This document shows, one piece after another, positions 1 through 8,552 of a stretch of 39,527 bases of DNA. The position numbers were made by a program, and so were the translations under genes. Each line of letters begins with the position of its first letter. Position 1 is the stretch's first letter. The notes below the pieces were generated by a model. That model ran no database searches. It was not told the DNA's origin and saw only the letters and a list, made by a program, of their open reading frames with translations. The DNA comes from Curtobacterium sp. A7_M15 (GTDB lineage: Bacteria > Actinomycetota > Actinomycetes > Actinomycetales > Microbacteriaceae): the NCBI RefSeq assembly GCF_030705415.1, contig NZ_JAUZED010000014.1:9565-49091 (forward strand). Direction: 5' to 3'.

Positions 1-3
1 CCT

Positions 4-35
4 GCGGGGGGGGGCTGCCCCGGGGGCCCCCCCGC
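4..35 (-). terminator. GC-only hairpin downstream of the drug exporter gene
   Basis: Nine-base arms at 4-12 and 27-35 are perfect complements (GCGGGGGGG / CCCCCCCGC). The hairpin begins about 30 bp past the exporter stop codon, where a terminator would sit for the minus strand. There is no T-tract. It lies at the very edge of the window in poly-G sequence, so base-calling error is possible. Confidence 0.4.
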
Positions 36-63
36 CGCCGGCGCCCCGGGCCTCACCACGGTG

Positions 64-2604
64 CTAATCGGCTGAGTGACGCCCGTGTCCGTGCTCGTGC
101 TCGTGCTCATCGGACCCGGAGGCGCGGCTCGTCTCCGCGGCGTCGGCACCGGTGGTGTCGGTGGTCGCGTCCGTCGCCGTCCGGCCGGCGGTCGACCCCG
201 GATCGGCGTCGACGGGGCTCGGCGCCGCGTGGGCCGCACGGGTCCGGATCGCACCCGTGGTGGTCGGCGGCTCGTCGACCGGCGCGGCGGCGGAGTGCGC
301 GCCGTGCGTGGTCGCGTCGGGCAGCGGTGCGCGGGTGCCGTCGAGGGCGACGGTGGAGACCCCGCCGGTCGCTCCTGCGGATCGAGCCGTGGACTGCGCG
401 GCACCGACCCCGACCGCCGACCCGGCCGAGCGGGGCTGCGACACCACGTCCGGTGACGTCGGCACGACCGCCATCGAGCCGGTGTCCGGCGAGACCAGTG
501 ATCCCGTGCGAGCGGCAGCGTGCTGTGCGTCCACGGTCAGCCGGTCCGGGTCGTCGGAGGCCCGCTCGTCGTCCGCCCGCGCGCTGTCCGCCTGTTCCTG
601 CAGCGCCGAGACCTTGCGGAGCGGCGGCACGCGGAAGAACCAGGTCAGCACGAAGGCGAGCAGGATCACGGCGAGGCCGACGTAGTAGACGACCACCGCG
701 GAGTTGCTGAACCCTACGAGGAACGGCCGGGTGAGACGCTCGTCCGCGCCGTTGAGGAACGACGTGTCGCTCGTCGACGAGCTGGTCGAGGAACTCGCGC
801 TCGAGTCACCCTTCTTCAGCTGCGTGATGAGGGTCGGAGCGACCTCGTCCACGACGTTCTCGCGCTGCGTCCGGTTGGAGTAGTCGACCTGTACAGAGCC
901 GTCGACCACCTCGGCCTTCGCCTTGGACGCGACCGCCTCGAGCGCCTGCTGTTCGGCCTGCGGCTTCGCGGCCGCGACCTGCTGCGCGATGACGCTGTCG
1001 GCGGCCGAGGCGGGGACCGTACCGGCCGCAACCTGCTGCTGGACGGCCGCGGTGACCTGCTTCGTCACGGCGGCGTCCGCGGCCTGCTTCGCCTGGCTCA
1101 CACCCTTGTCGAGGCCGTCCTGGACGTTCTTCTGCACAGGGTCGACGATCTTGTTCCAGATCTGGTCCATCACGCCCTTGTTGTCCGAGGCGTTCGCGAC
1201 CGACGGGGTGAGCGCGGCGTTCAGGGCGCTCTTCAGGTCGCCCTCGTTCTGCATCGCCGTCGTGATGTTCGTCGGCATGAGGGTGAACAGGACGGAGAGC
1301 AGAACGGCCGTGCCCATCGTGCCGCCGATCTGGCGGAAGAACGTGGCGGCGCTCGTCGCGACGCCGATGTCCCGGGGGCTGACGGAGTTCTGCGCCGCGA
1401 GGGTCAGGGTCTGCATGAGCTGACCGAGTCCGAGGCCGATGCCGAACATGCCGAGCATGAGGAACCAGAGCGGGCTGTCCGCGGTGAGGAACGTCAGGAC
1501 GGTGAAGCCGATCGCGGTGAACGCGGTCCCGGTGATCGGGAAGACCTGGTAGCTGCCGGTCCGCGAGATGATCTGACCGGAGGCGATCGACGAGATCATC
1601 AGACCGAGCACCATCGGGAGCATCGAGAAGCCGGACTCGGTCGGCGTGACGCCCTTCACGATCTGCAGGTACAGCGGGATCGTGAGCATCGCGCCGAACA
1701 TGCCGAAGCCGACCAGCACCGACAGGACCGCCGACATCGAGAACACGCGCGAACCGAACAGCTTGAGCGGCAGGATCGCGTCGTCGCCCATCGCACGCTC
1801 GACGAGGACGAACGCGACGAGGCCGACCGCGCCGATGGCGTAGCAGGCGAAGGCGCCGGGGGAGCTCCAGCCCCACTCGCGGCCCTGCTCGGCGATGAGG
1901 AGCAGCGGCACGAGGGTCACGATGACGAGCGTCGCGCCCCACCAGTCGATCCGGGGCTTGCCGCGGTCGCCGAACTTCGGCAGGTGCAGGAACGTCAGCA
2001 CCATGACGAGCGCGATGATGCCGATCGGCACGTTGATCAAGAACACCCAGCGCCACCCGGCGATGAACAGCAGCTGGTCCGCGCCGGCGAAGACACCGCC
2101 GACGAGCGGTCCGATGACACTCGAGATCCCGAAGACCGCCAGGAAGTAGCCCTGGTACTTGGCGCGCTCGCGCGGAGCGAGCATGTCGCCCATGATGGCG
2201 AGCGGCAGGGACATCAGACCGCCGGCGCCGAGGCCCTGCAGTGCGCGGAAGCCGGCGAGCATGAGCATCGACGTCGAGAACGACGCGAAGAAGGACCCGA
2301 CGATGAAGATGCCGATCGCGGTCAGGAACAGCGGACGGCGCCCGAAGATGTCGGAGAGCTTGCCGTAGATCGGCGTCGTGATCGTGCTCGCGATGAGGTA
2401 GGCCGTGGTGACCCAGGCCTGCTGGTCGAGGCCGTGGAGGTCGTCGCCGATCGTTCGGATCGCGGTCCCGACGATCGTCTGGTCGAGGGCACCGAGGAAC
2501 ATGCCCGCCATGAGGCCGTAGATGACCAGCAGGATCTGCCGGTGGTTCATCACGGCGTTGGACGAGGTGGTGGGTGCCGCGGGTGCGGTCGCGGTCTGGG
2601 TCAT
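64..2604 (-). CDS. DHA2-type MFS drug exporter (EmrB/QacA-like, 14 TM) with large extracytoplasmic insert and His-rich tail
   Basis: An 846-residue proton-driven multidrug exporter. The N-terminal ~440 residues have the DHA2 pattern: motif GALDQTIVGTA in TM1, motif A-like GKLSDIFGRRPLF after TM2, and further hydrophobic segments. After TM13 (about residue 445) comes a ~180-residue Ala/Gln-rich, coiled-coil-prone insert, then TM14 (about 640-660). A ~185-residue low-complexity cytoplasmic tail ends in DEHEHEHGHGRHSAD. Family members are usually about 500 residues, so insert and tail are extra. The ATG at 2604 is chosen because the hydrophobic core starts soon after it, GGGAG lies about 9 bp upstream, and a dyad sits just upstream. 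The open frame continues further upstream but as Arg-rich shadow sequence. Family assignment is certain; substrate is unknown. Confidence 0.93.
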   Translation of the reverse strand: MTQTATAPAAPTTSSNAVMNHRQILLVIYGLMAGMFLGALDQTIVGTAIRTIGDDLHGLDQQAWVTTAYLIASTITTPIYGKLSDIFGRRPLFLTAIGIFIVGSFFASFSTSMLMLAGFRALQGLGAGGLMSLPLAIMGDMLAPRERAKYQGYFLAVFGISSVIGPLVGGVFAGADQLLFIAGWRWVFLINVPIGIIALVMVLTFLHLPKFGDRGKPRIDWWGATLVIVTLVPLLLIAEQGREWGWSSPGAFACYAIGAVGLVAFVLVERAMGDDAILPLKLFGSRVFSMSAVLSVLVGFGMFGAMLTIPLYLQIVKGVTPTESGFSMLPMVLGLMISSIASGQIISRTGSYQVFPITGTAFTAIGFTVLTFLTADSPLWFLMLGMFGIGLGLGQLMQTLTLAAQNSVSPRDIGVATSAATFFRQIGGTMGTAVLLSVLFTLMPTNITTAMQNEGDLKSALNAALTPSVANASDNKGVMDQIWNKIVDPVQKNVQDGLDKGVSQAKQAADAAVTKQVTAAVQQQVAAGTVPASAADSVIAQQVAAAKPQAEQQALEAVASKAKAEVVDGSVQVDYSNRTQRENVVDEVAPTLITQLKKGDSSASSSTSSSTSDTSFLNGADERLTRPFLVGFSNSAVVVYYVGLAVILLAFVLTWFFRVPPLRKVSALQEQADSARADDERASDDPDRLTVDAQHAAARTGSLVSPDTGSMAVVPTSPDVVSQPRSAGSAVGVGAAQSTARSAGATGGVSTVALDGTRAPLPDATTHGAHSAAAPVDEPPTTTGAIRTRAAHAAPSPVDADPGSTAGRTATDATTDTTGADAAETSRASGSDEHEHEHGHGRHSAD

Positions 2605-2621
2605 GTGGAGGGTCTCCCGGA

Positions 2622-2644
2622 AACTTTGCGCTGGCTGCAAAGTT
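2622..2644 (-). promoter_or_regulatory. Operator-like palindrome upstream of the drug exporter
   Basis: A perfect inverted repeat AACTTTGC-N7-GCAAAGTT starts 18 bp before the exporter ATG. It is AT-rich against a ~70% GC background. A dyad of this size between gene and promoter is typical of TetR- or MarR-family repressors of drug exporters (inference). No such regulator gene is adjacent in the window. Confidence 0.65.
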
Positions 2645-2816
2645 ACATCTGCCGCAAGGTGAAGGGTCGCGCCGGAGCGGGTTCCTGAGTGGATCGGCAG
2701 CACCGGCACCGGTTTCGGTGGCGTCCGTGGGGTCGCCCACGCGCGGGCGCCCGACGCCGTCACAGTACGCCTGCGTGCGCCGGGCGGTGCCCGTTCGGTT
2801 CGTTCCGCGTGGAGCC

Positions 2817-4436
<1,620 letters not shown>

Positions 4437-4589
4437 GCGTCCATCCTGGCATCGCGCCGATCGGCGTGCCCAGGAACGCCGAGCCTGTGGACGACGAACG
4501 TGCCTGTGGACGAAGAGCGAGCGGCCGTCCGCACCGGGGAGAAAGGGGGACACCCCGGGTGGACGACCGCTCGCGGTCTGGGGACGGCG

Positions 4590-4835
4590 TCAGGCCGTGC
4601 GGAACGAGCCCGTCGCGGTGCGCAGCGAACCGGTGGCCGTGCGCGTCGAGGACGACGCCGTGCCGGGCCGACGGAACTGCGTGTCGACGAAGCGCCCGAG
4701 CGCACGCCCGATGCCGGTGCCGGTGTAGCTCCCGACGGGCCGCCAGGCGGCGTTCACCGCGTAGGCGCCGAGTTCGTCGCGGTTCTCGAGGCCGGTCACG
4801 TAGGCGCCGCCCAGGGGGTTCTGACGGTTCTGCAT
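4590..4835 (-). CDS. Small uncharacterised protein (81 aa) with Thr/Ser/Arg heptad repeat tail
   Basis: An 81-residue protein beginning MQNRQNPLGGAYVTGLEN; I do not recognise a family. The first ~55 residues look folded with no membrane segment. The C-terminus is a short tandem repeat, RTATGSL/RTATGSF/RTA, encoded by tandem ~21-bp units. The start at 4835 is preferred over one 13 codons upstream because AGGAG lies five bases before it. A good promoter (TTGCTT-N17-TAGTGT) lies at 4914-4942. Third codon positions are G/C-rich as in neighbouring genes, supporting real coding. Function unknown. Confidence 0.65.
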   Translation of the reverse strand: MQNRQNPLGGAYVTGLENRDELGAYAVNAAWRPVGSYTGTGIGRALGRFVDTQFRRPGTASSSTRTATGSLRTATGSFRTA

Positions 4836-4913
4836 GGATGCTCCTCGTCGTCGTGCCGAGGGGTCGTCGGTCACCGGGCCGGCGACCGCGACGTCGTCGG
4901 CTTGATGTCCTCC

Positions 4914-4942
4914 ACACTAGCCGCTTCTTTTGCATGAAGCAA
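4914..4942 (-). promoter_or_regulatory. Sigma70-type promoter of the 81-aa protein gene
   Basis: On the minus strand, TTGCTT (complement of 4937-4942) and TAGTGT (complement of 4914-4919) are separated by exactly 17 bp. The TSS would be about 70 bp upstream of the gene. It overlaps a TTTTGC-N5-GCAAAA dyad at 4928-4944 that could be an operator or simply a consequence of the nearby T-tract. Confidence 0.6.
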
Positions 4943-4965
4943 AAAAAGGATTGCTCAGGCGAGCA
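4941..4965 (-). terminator. Intrinsic terminator with T-tract after the methyltransferase
   Basis: Read on the minus strand, TGCTC-GCCT-GAGCA forms a 5-bp stem overlapping the methyltransferase stop codon. It is followed after four bases by seven T residues (A-tract 4941-4947 on the plus strand). A T-tract is unusual in sequence this GC-rich, supporting a real terminator for the three-gene minus-strand operon. Confidence 0.6.
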
Positions 4966-5617
4966 GCTCGCAGAAGGTCCGGCCCTCGGCGGTCCAGCTC
5001 TGCTTCGCGACGAGACCGACCCGTTCGGCATGGTCGAGCAGGGCGTCGACGCCCACCTCGGCCCACGGGAACCCCGCGCTCTGGTGGCCGTCGGCGTCCA
5101 CCACGCGAGCGGTGTACACCCGGTCCGCCGTGCGGTCGACGTGGGTCTCGACGACGATCCGGCCCCCGACGCGCACGATGTCGCGGCACCGGGCGAGCAG
5201 GGCCCCCGGGTCGCCGCCGATGCCGATGTTCCCGTCGATCACGAGTGCGGTGTCCCAGTGGCCCTCGTCGGGGACGGTGTCGAAGACCGAGCCCTGGATC
5301 GCCGTCCCGCCGGAGCGGCGGGCGATCGCGACGGCGTCGGCCGACACGTCCACGCCGAGCGAGGGGATGCCGAGCGTGCGTGCGGCGACGAGCATCCGCC
5401 CCGGTCCGCAGCCGATGTCGATCACGGGTCCGTCCGCGCCGTCGAGGAGCGAGCGGTCGATGCGGTCGGCCGCGGCACTCCACCGGCCGACGTCGAGCGT
5501 CACCGCGCGGTCCGGTCGCGACGTGTCGGTCAGCCGGATGCGACCGTCGGTGCGGAGCGCACGAGCGTACGGCTCGCCGCCGCCGGCCCCGAAGGAGACG
5601 GGTGCTTCCATGGTCAT
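4955..5617 (-). CDS. Class I SAM-dependent methyltransferase
   Basis: A 220-residue soluble methyltransferase. The SAM-binding motif I, VIDIGCGPGRML, is near residue 65, followed by an acidic strand end (GVDVSADAV), a conserved ALVIDGNIGIGGDP region near residue 125, and VGGRIVVETH. The C-terminal half carries no transmembrane segment. The start at 5617 overlaps the upstream DUF2064 stop by 4 bp (ATGA), so the two are translationally coupled and presumably act in one pathway. The target is unknown; context suggests a glycosylated small molecule or lipid rather than protein or RNA (inference). It is the last gene of the operon, with a T-tract terminator at its stop codon. Confidence 0.88.
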   Translation of the reverse strand: MTMEAPVSFGAGGGEPYARALRTDGRIRLTDTSRPDRAVTLDVGRWSAAADRIDRSLLDGADGPVIDIGCGPGRMLVAARTLGIPSLGVDVSADAVAIARRSGGTAIQGSVFDTVPDEGHWDTALVIDGNIGIGGDPGALLARCRDIVRVGGRIVVETHVDRTADRVYTARVVDADGHQSAGFPWAEVGVDALLDHAERVGLVAKQSWTAEGRTFCELLA

Positions 5618-6246
5618 CGGAGTGCCCCCGTGGTCTCGGCCTGCAGCGCGGCGGCGAACGTGGAGTCGGGCACCAAGGCGGCCACGCGCTCGGCGTCCGG
5701 CACGGTGTCGACGTCGAGCAGGACCCCGAGGGTGCCCACGTCGAGCCCGGCCCCCGTCAGGCGTGCGAACTGGACCGCGCCGGTGTCGTCCTGCGACATC
5801 GGCACGCCGCGGAGCAGGTCGCCGTCCGGTTCGCGCAGGTAGAGGGACCAGAAACCGCCGTCCTCGGCCGGACCGAACCAGGCGTCGCGGTGGGGTTCGT
5901 CGAACACCGGTGCGACGTCCGCCGCGCCGAACTGCGGCGTGTCCATGCCGACGAGCAGGGTCGGACCCGCGACCGCGTCGAACAGGGCGCCGAGCCGCTC
6001 GTCGAGGCCGCCCGTGGTCTGGTGGACGACGTCGAAGCCCTCGGCCCCGGTCGGCAGCACGGTGCCGTCGTAGAAGAGCACGCGGCGCGCTGCGGGCAGC
6101 GCGCGGACGGTCGCGAGCGTGTCGGCGAGGCTCGCGGCGGCGACCCGCGCGGCACCCTCGGGGGTGAGCGCGGGCGTCAGGCGGGTCTTGACCCGGCCGG
6201 GCAGGCACTCCTTCGCGACCACGGCGACGGTGATGTCGGTCGTCAT
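5614..6246 (-). CDS. DUF2064 / TIGR04282-type nucleotidyl- or glycosyltransferase-like protein
   Basis: A 210-residue protein of the DUF2064 (TIGR04282, 'arsenosugar biosynthesis glycosyltransferase') family, a GT-A-like fold. Visible features: N-terminal VAVVAKECLPGRVKTRLTP (nucleotide-binding K-x-R region), VGMDTPQFGAADV (the family's GxDxP motif) and GPAEDGGFWSLYLR. The start at 6246 overlaps the glycosyltransferase stop by 4 bp and the stop overlaps the methyltransferase start by 4 bp, making a tight three-gene operon. The family name reflects cyanobacterial neighbours. No arsenic genes are seen here, so an arsenosugar role is not supported; an activated-sugar role is plausible. Confidence 0.85.
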   Translation of the reverse strand: MTTDITVAVVAKECLPGRVKTRLTPALTPEGAARVAAASLADTLATVRALPAARRVLFYDGTVLPTGAEGFDVVHQTTGGLDERLGALFDAVAGPTLLVGMDTPQFGAADVAPVFDEPHRDAWFGPAEDGGFWSLYLREPDGDLLRGVPMSQDDTGAVQFARLTGAGLDVGTLGVLLDVDTVPDAERVAALVPDSTFAAALQAETTGALR

Positions 6247-6980
6247 GAGTGGACCTCCTCGGACGGGGTGGGACCGGCCACGTGCCGGACCGGAGCGGGT
6301 GCGATGACGGTGGGTCGCGCCTCCCGGCGGTACTCGCGCAGCAGACGCGACATGTCCTTGACGGCGTTGACGGTGCCGCGGAGCGTGCCGGTGACCTTGC
6401 TGTCGCCGATGCGCTGTGCGTACCCGATGTCGGACTCGTCGACGCGCCACCCGGCGGCGTGTGCCGCGAGGACCATCTCGAGCGGGTAGCCGCTGCGGCG
6501 GTCCCGCAGGTCGAGGGCGACCAGGTCCGCGCGTCGCATCACCCGCATCGGGCCGAGGTCGCGGAGTCGGTACCCGGTCGCGCGACGCATCAGGACCGCG
6601 AGCACCCGGTTCGCGAACCGGGCGTGCGGAGCCCAGGCGCCGGGGGTGGTCGGCACACGGCGGCCGAGCGCGAGGTCGGTGTGTCCGGTGGCCACGCGGG
6701 CGACGAGCGGGACGAGCTCGGCCGGGTCCATCGAGGCGTCGGCGTCGCAGAAGGCGACGTACTCGGCGGTGGCGGCGGCGACGCCGGCGGCGCAGGCCGA
6801 GCCGAACCCCTTCACCGGTTCCGTCACGACGAGGGCGCCGTGCGCCCGGGCGACGTCGGCGGAGCCGTCGGTCGACCCGTTGTCGACGACGATCGCGCGG
6901 TAGCCGCGCGGGAGTCGGCCCAGGACCTCGGGGAGGGCATCGGCCTCGTCGAGACAGGGGAGGATGACGTCGACGTTCAT
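6243..6980 (-). CDS. Family 2 glycosyltransferase (DPM1-like)
   Basis: A 245-residue GT2 enzyme, GT-A fold, likely transferring a sugar from a nucleotide donor to a lipid or small acceptor at the cytoplasmic face. Seen: VILPCLDEADALPEVL at the N-terminus, VDNGSTDGS, and the metal-binding acidic cluster CDADASMDP. There is no C-terminal membrane domain, unlike polyprenyl-phosphate transferases of the GtrB type. Start choice is uncertain: ATG 6980 (used), ATG 6989 and ATG 7082 are in frame, and none has a strong Shine-Dalgarno. The domain begins right at 6980. It is the first gene of the operon with the DUF2064 protein and methyltransferase, and is separated from the co-oriented epimerase by a 500-bp repeat region. 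Confidence 0.87.
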   Translation of the reverse strand: MNVDVILPCLDEADALPEVLGRLPRGYRAIVVDNGSTDGSADVARAHGALVVTEPVKGFGSACAAGVAAATAEYVAFCDADASMDPAELVPLVARVATGHTDLALGRRVPTTPGAWAPHARFANRVLAVLMRRATGYRLRDLGPMRVMRRADLVALDLRDRRSGYPLEMVLAAHAAGWRVDESDIGYAQRIGDSKVTGTLRGTVNAVKDMSRLLREYRREARPTVIAPAPVRHVAGPTPSEEVHS

Positions 6981-7234
6981 GTCGCCCATTCGGTGCGGAG
7001 CGTCGGAACGACTGGTGTCGGCTCCCGCCGCGCGCGTCGGCGGGTCAGGGCGGTCGGTCTCGAGGGCCGGCTGTCGTTCCATGCCTCTGACACAACACGC
7101 AACAATCGGACGGGGTACAGGATCGGCGTCCCCCGATGGACGATCCGCGCACTCCCGGGATCGGGATACCCCCGACCGGGGGACATGCGGGTGGGGCGTC
7201 CTGTGGACGCGGCCACCGGGGTGGGGTGAGGGCA

Positions 7235-7277
7235 TGGAGGCGCGGTGTCGGTCTCGGGGACCGGCGCCGCGCCTCCA
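7235..7277. repeat. REP-like hairpin, copy 1 (GGAGGCGCGG / CCGCGCCTCC)
   Basis: Arms TGGAGGCGCGG (7235-7245) and CCGCGCCTCCA (7267-7277) are perfectly complementary, with a nested CGGTC/GACCG stem in the loop. The core GGAGGCGCGG/CCGCGCCTCC recurs in the inverted repeat at 22662-22707, so this is a dispersed extragenic palindrome rather than a single terminator. Confidence 0.65.
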
Positions 7278-7292
7278 GACGGTCGCCTCCGC

Positions 7293-7340
7293 GCTCGCCC
7301 GCTCGCCTGCTCGCCCGCTCGCCTGCTCGCCCGCCCGCCT
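7293..7340. repeat. 16-bp tandem repeat, three copies
   Basis: Unit GCTCGCCCGCTCGCCT occurs at 7293-7308 and 7309-7324 identically, and at 7325-7340 with one change. Each unit is itself two near-identical octamers. The array lies directly beside REP-like hairpins. Copy number may vary between strains. Confidence 0.75.
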
Positions 7341-7347
7341 GCTCGTT

Positions 7348-7402
7348 GAGCGGGCGAGAAACGTCCCGTTCGCGGCCGCGGTGCGGCCGCTTCTGCCCGC
7401 TC
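7348..7402. repeat. Compound inverted repeat with paired NotI sites
   Basis: Outer arms GAGCGGGC (7348-7355) and GCCCGCTC (7395-7402) are extended inward by AGAA/TTCT. The centre holds two copies of the self-palindrome GCGGCCGC (7372-7379 and 7383-7390) separated by GGT. It could fold as a large hairpin on either strand. Confidence 0.6.
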
Positions 7403-7410
7403 GCCGAACG

Positions 7411-7442
7411 TGAGCGGCGGGTCGTGCCCGCCATGCCGCTCA
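7411..7442 (-). terminator. Hairpin downstream of the epimerase gene
   Basis: TGAGCGGC (7411-7418) and GCCGCTCA (7435-7442) form an 8-bp stem with an inner GGG/CCC pairing, 40 bp beyond the epimerase stop on the minus strand. No T-tract. It may terminate the phosphorylase-epimerase transcript or be another member of the local palindrome family. Confidence 0.45.
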
Positions 7443-7481
7443 GCCCGCGCGGCGTGTTCTGCCCGCTCGGGGCCGCACCGG

Positions 7482-8552
7482 CTACTGCACCGCGGCGCGC
7501 AGCGGCGCCGACTGGAACTCCCGCATCCCCTGCTCGAAGTCGACCTCGGCGCGCCACCCCAGCTCGGCGGCGATCCGGTCCGACGACGCCGTCACGTGCC
7601 GGACGTCCCCGAGCCGGTACTCGCCCGTCACGACCGGCTGCGGCCCGTCCGGGCCGGCGATCGCGGCCGCCATCTCGCCGATGGTGTGCACGATGCCGGA
7701 GCCGACGTTGTACGCACGGAAGGTCTCCGCCGGGAGCTCCGCCGTCGCGCCGATCGACGCGAGGTTCGCGCCGGCGACGTCGTCCACGTGCACGAAGTCA
7801 CGTCGCTGGCGGCCGTCCTCGAAGACGCGGGGTGCCTCGCCGCGGGCGAGCGCCGAGCGGAAGAGCGAGGCGACGCCGGCGTACGGCGTGTTCGCGGGCA
7901 TGCCCGGCCCGTAGACGTTGTGGTAGCGCAGGGCGACGGCACGGCCGCCGGTCGCCCGTGCCCACGAGGAGGCGAGGTGCTCCTGCGCCACCTTGGTCTG
8001 CGCGTACACGTTGCGGGGGTCGAGTGCGGCGGACTCGTCGATCAGGCCGGGCACGAGCGGTCGGCCGTCCGGACCGATCGGGTCGAACTCGCCGGCGTCG
8101 AGGTCGGCACGGCGTCGGGCCGGCGGGCGGACGGGCTCGCCGGCGGCGGTCGTGTAGGCCCCCTCGCCGTAGACGACCATCGAGCTCGCGACCACGAGCC
8201 GGCCGATGCCGTGGCGGTCCATGCCGGCGAGGACGTGCGCGGTACCGGCGTCGTTCGTCGAGACGTAGTCCGGCGCGTCCTGGAAGTCGACGCCGAGACC
8301 GACCTTCGCGGCCTGGTGGCACACCACGTCCACGCCGTCCAGGGCCGCGTCGAGGGCGACCCGGTCGCGGACGTCGCCGTGCACGAACTCGATGCCCTGC
8401 TGCTGGTGGGCGGTCACGACCCCGGCGGGGTCGCCGTGCACGTCGTCGCGCAACGAGTCGAGCACGCGGACCTCGTGGCCCTCGGCGCGGGCACGGCGGA
8501 CGATGGCGGAGCCGATGAAGCCGGCGCCGCCGGTCACGAGCAGGCGGGTCAC
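7482..8552 (-). CDS. NAD-dependent epimerase/dehydratase (extended SDR)
   Basis: A 356-residue sugar-nucleotide epimerase/dehydratase-type protein. Seen: Rossmann motif VTGGAGFIGS at the N-terminus, VCHQAAKVG, catalytic serine segment VASSMVVYG, and YxxxK as NVYAQTKVAQE. RDFVHVDDVAGA and AYNVGSG are typical of UDP-glucose 4-epimerase relatives. An insert of about 45 residues between the Ser and Tyr segments (after YGEGAYTTAAGEP) is longer than in classic GalE. The GTG start at 8552 overlaps the phosphorylase stop by 4 bp, so it depends on coupling. Substrate is not determinable from sequence; the company of GT2, DUF2064 and methyltransferase genes suggests modified-sugar synthesis. Confidence 0.9.
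   Translation of the reverse strand: MTRLLVTGGAGFIGSAIVRRARAEGHEVRVLDSLRDDVHGDPAGVVTAHQQQGIEFVHGDVRDRVALDAALDGVDVVCHQAAKVGLGVDFQDAPDYVSTNDAGTAHVLAGMDRHGIGRLVVASSMVVYGEGAYTTAAGEPVRPPARRRADLDAGEFDPIGPDGRPLVPGLIDESAALDPRNVYAQTKVAQEHLASSWARATGGRAVALRYHNVYGPGMPANTPYAGVASLFRSALARGEAPRVFEDGRQRRDFVHVDDVAGANLASIGATAELPAETFRAYNVGSGIVHTIGEMAAAIAGPDGPQPVVTGEYRLGDVRHVTASSDRIAAELGWRAEVDFEQGMREFQSAPLRAAVQ

Larger units (their letters stand above)
6981..7481. other. 500-bp gene-free interval filled with inverted and tandem repeats
   Basis: No credible gene lies between the epimerase stop and the glycosyltransferase start; open frames here are Arg/Pro/Ala-rich shadows. It holds at least three inverted repeats, a 16-bp tandem repeat, two GCGGCCGC sites and a repeated TTCTGCCCGCTCG (7391-7403 and 7457-7469). 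It separates two halves of what otherwise looks like one minus-strand gene cluster. Confidence 0.8.

Noticed and set aside
5614-6246. Arsenosugar biosynthesis by the DUF2064 protein
   Set aside because: The family label comes from other organisms; no arsenite methyltransferase or radical-SAM arsenosugar gene is nearby.
7293-7340. Possible CRISPR array
   Set aside because: The 16-bp units abut with no spacers, and no cas genes are present.
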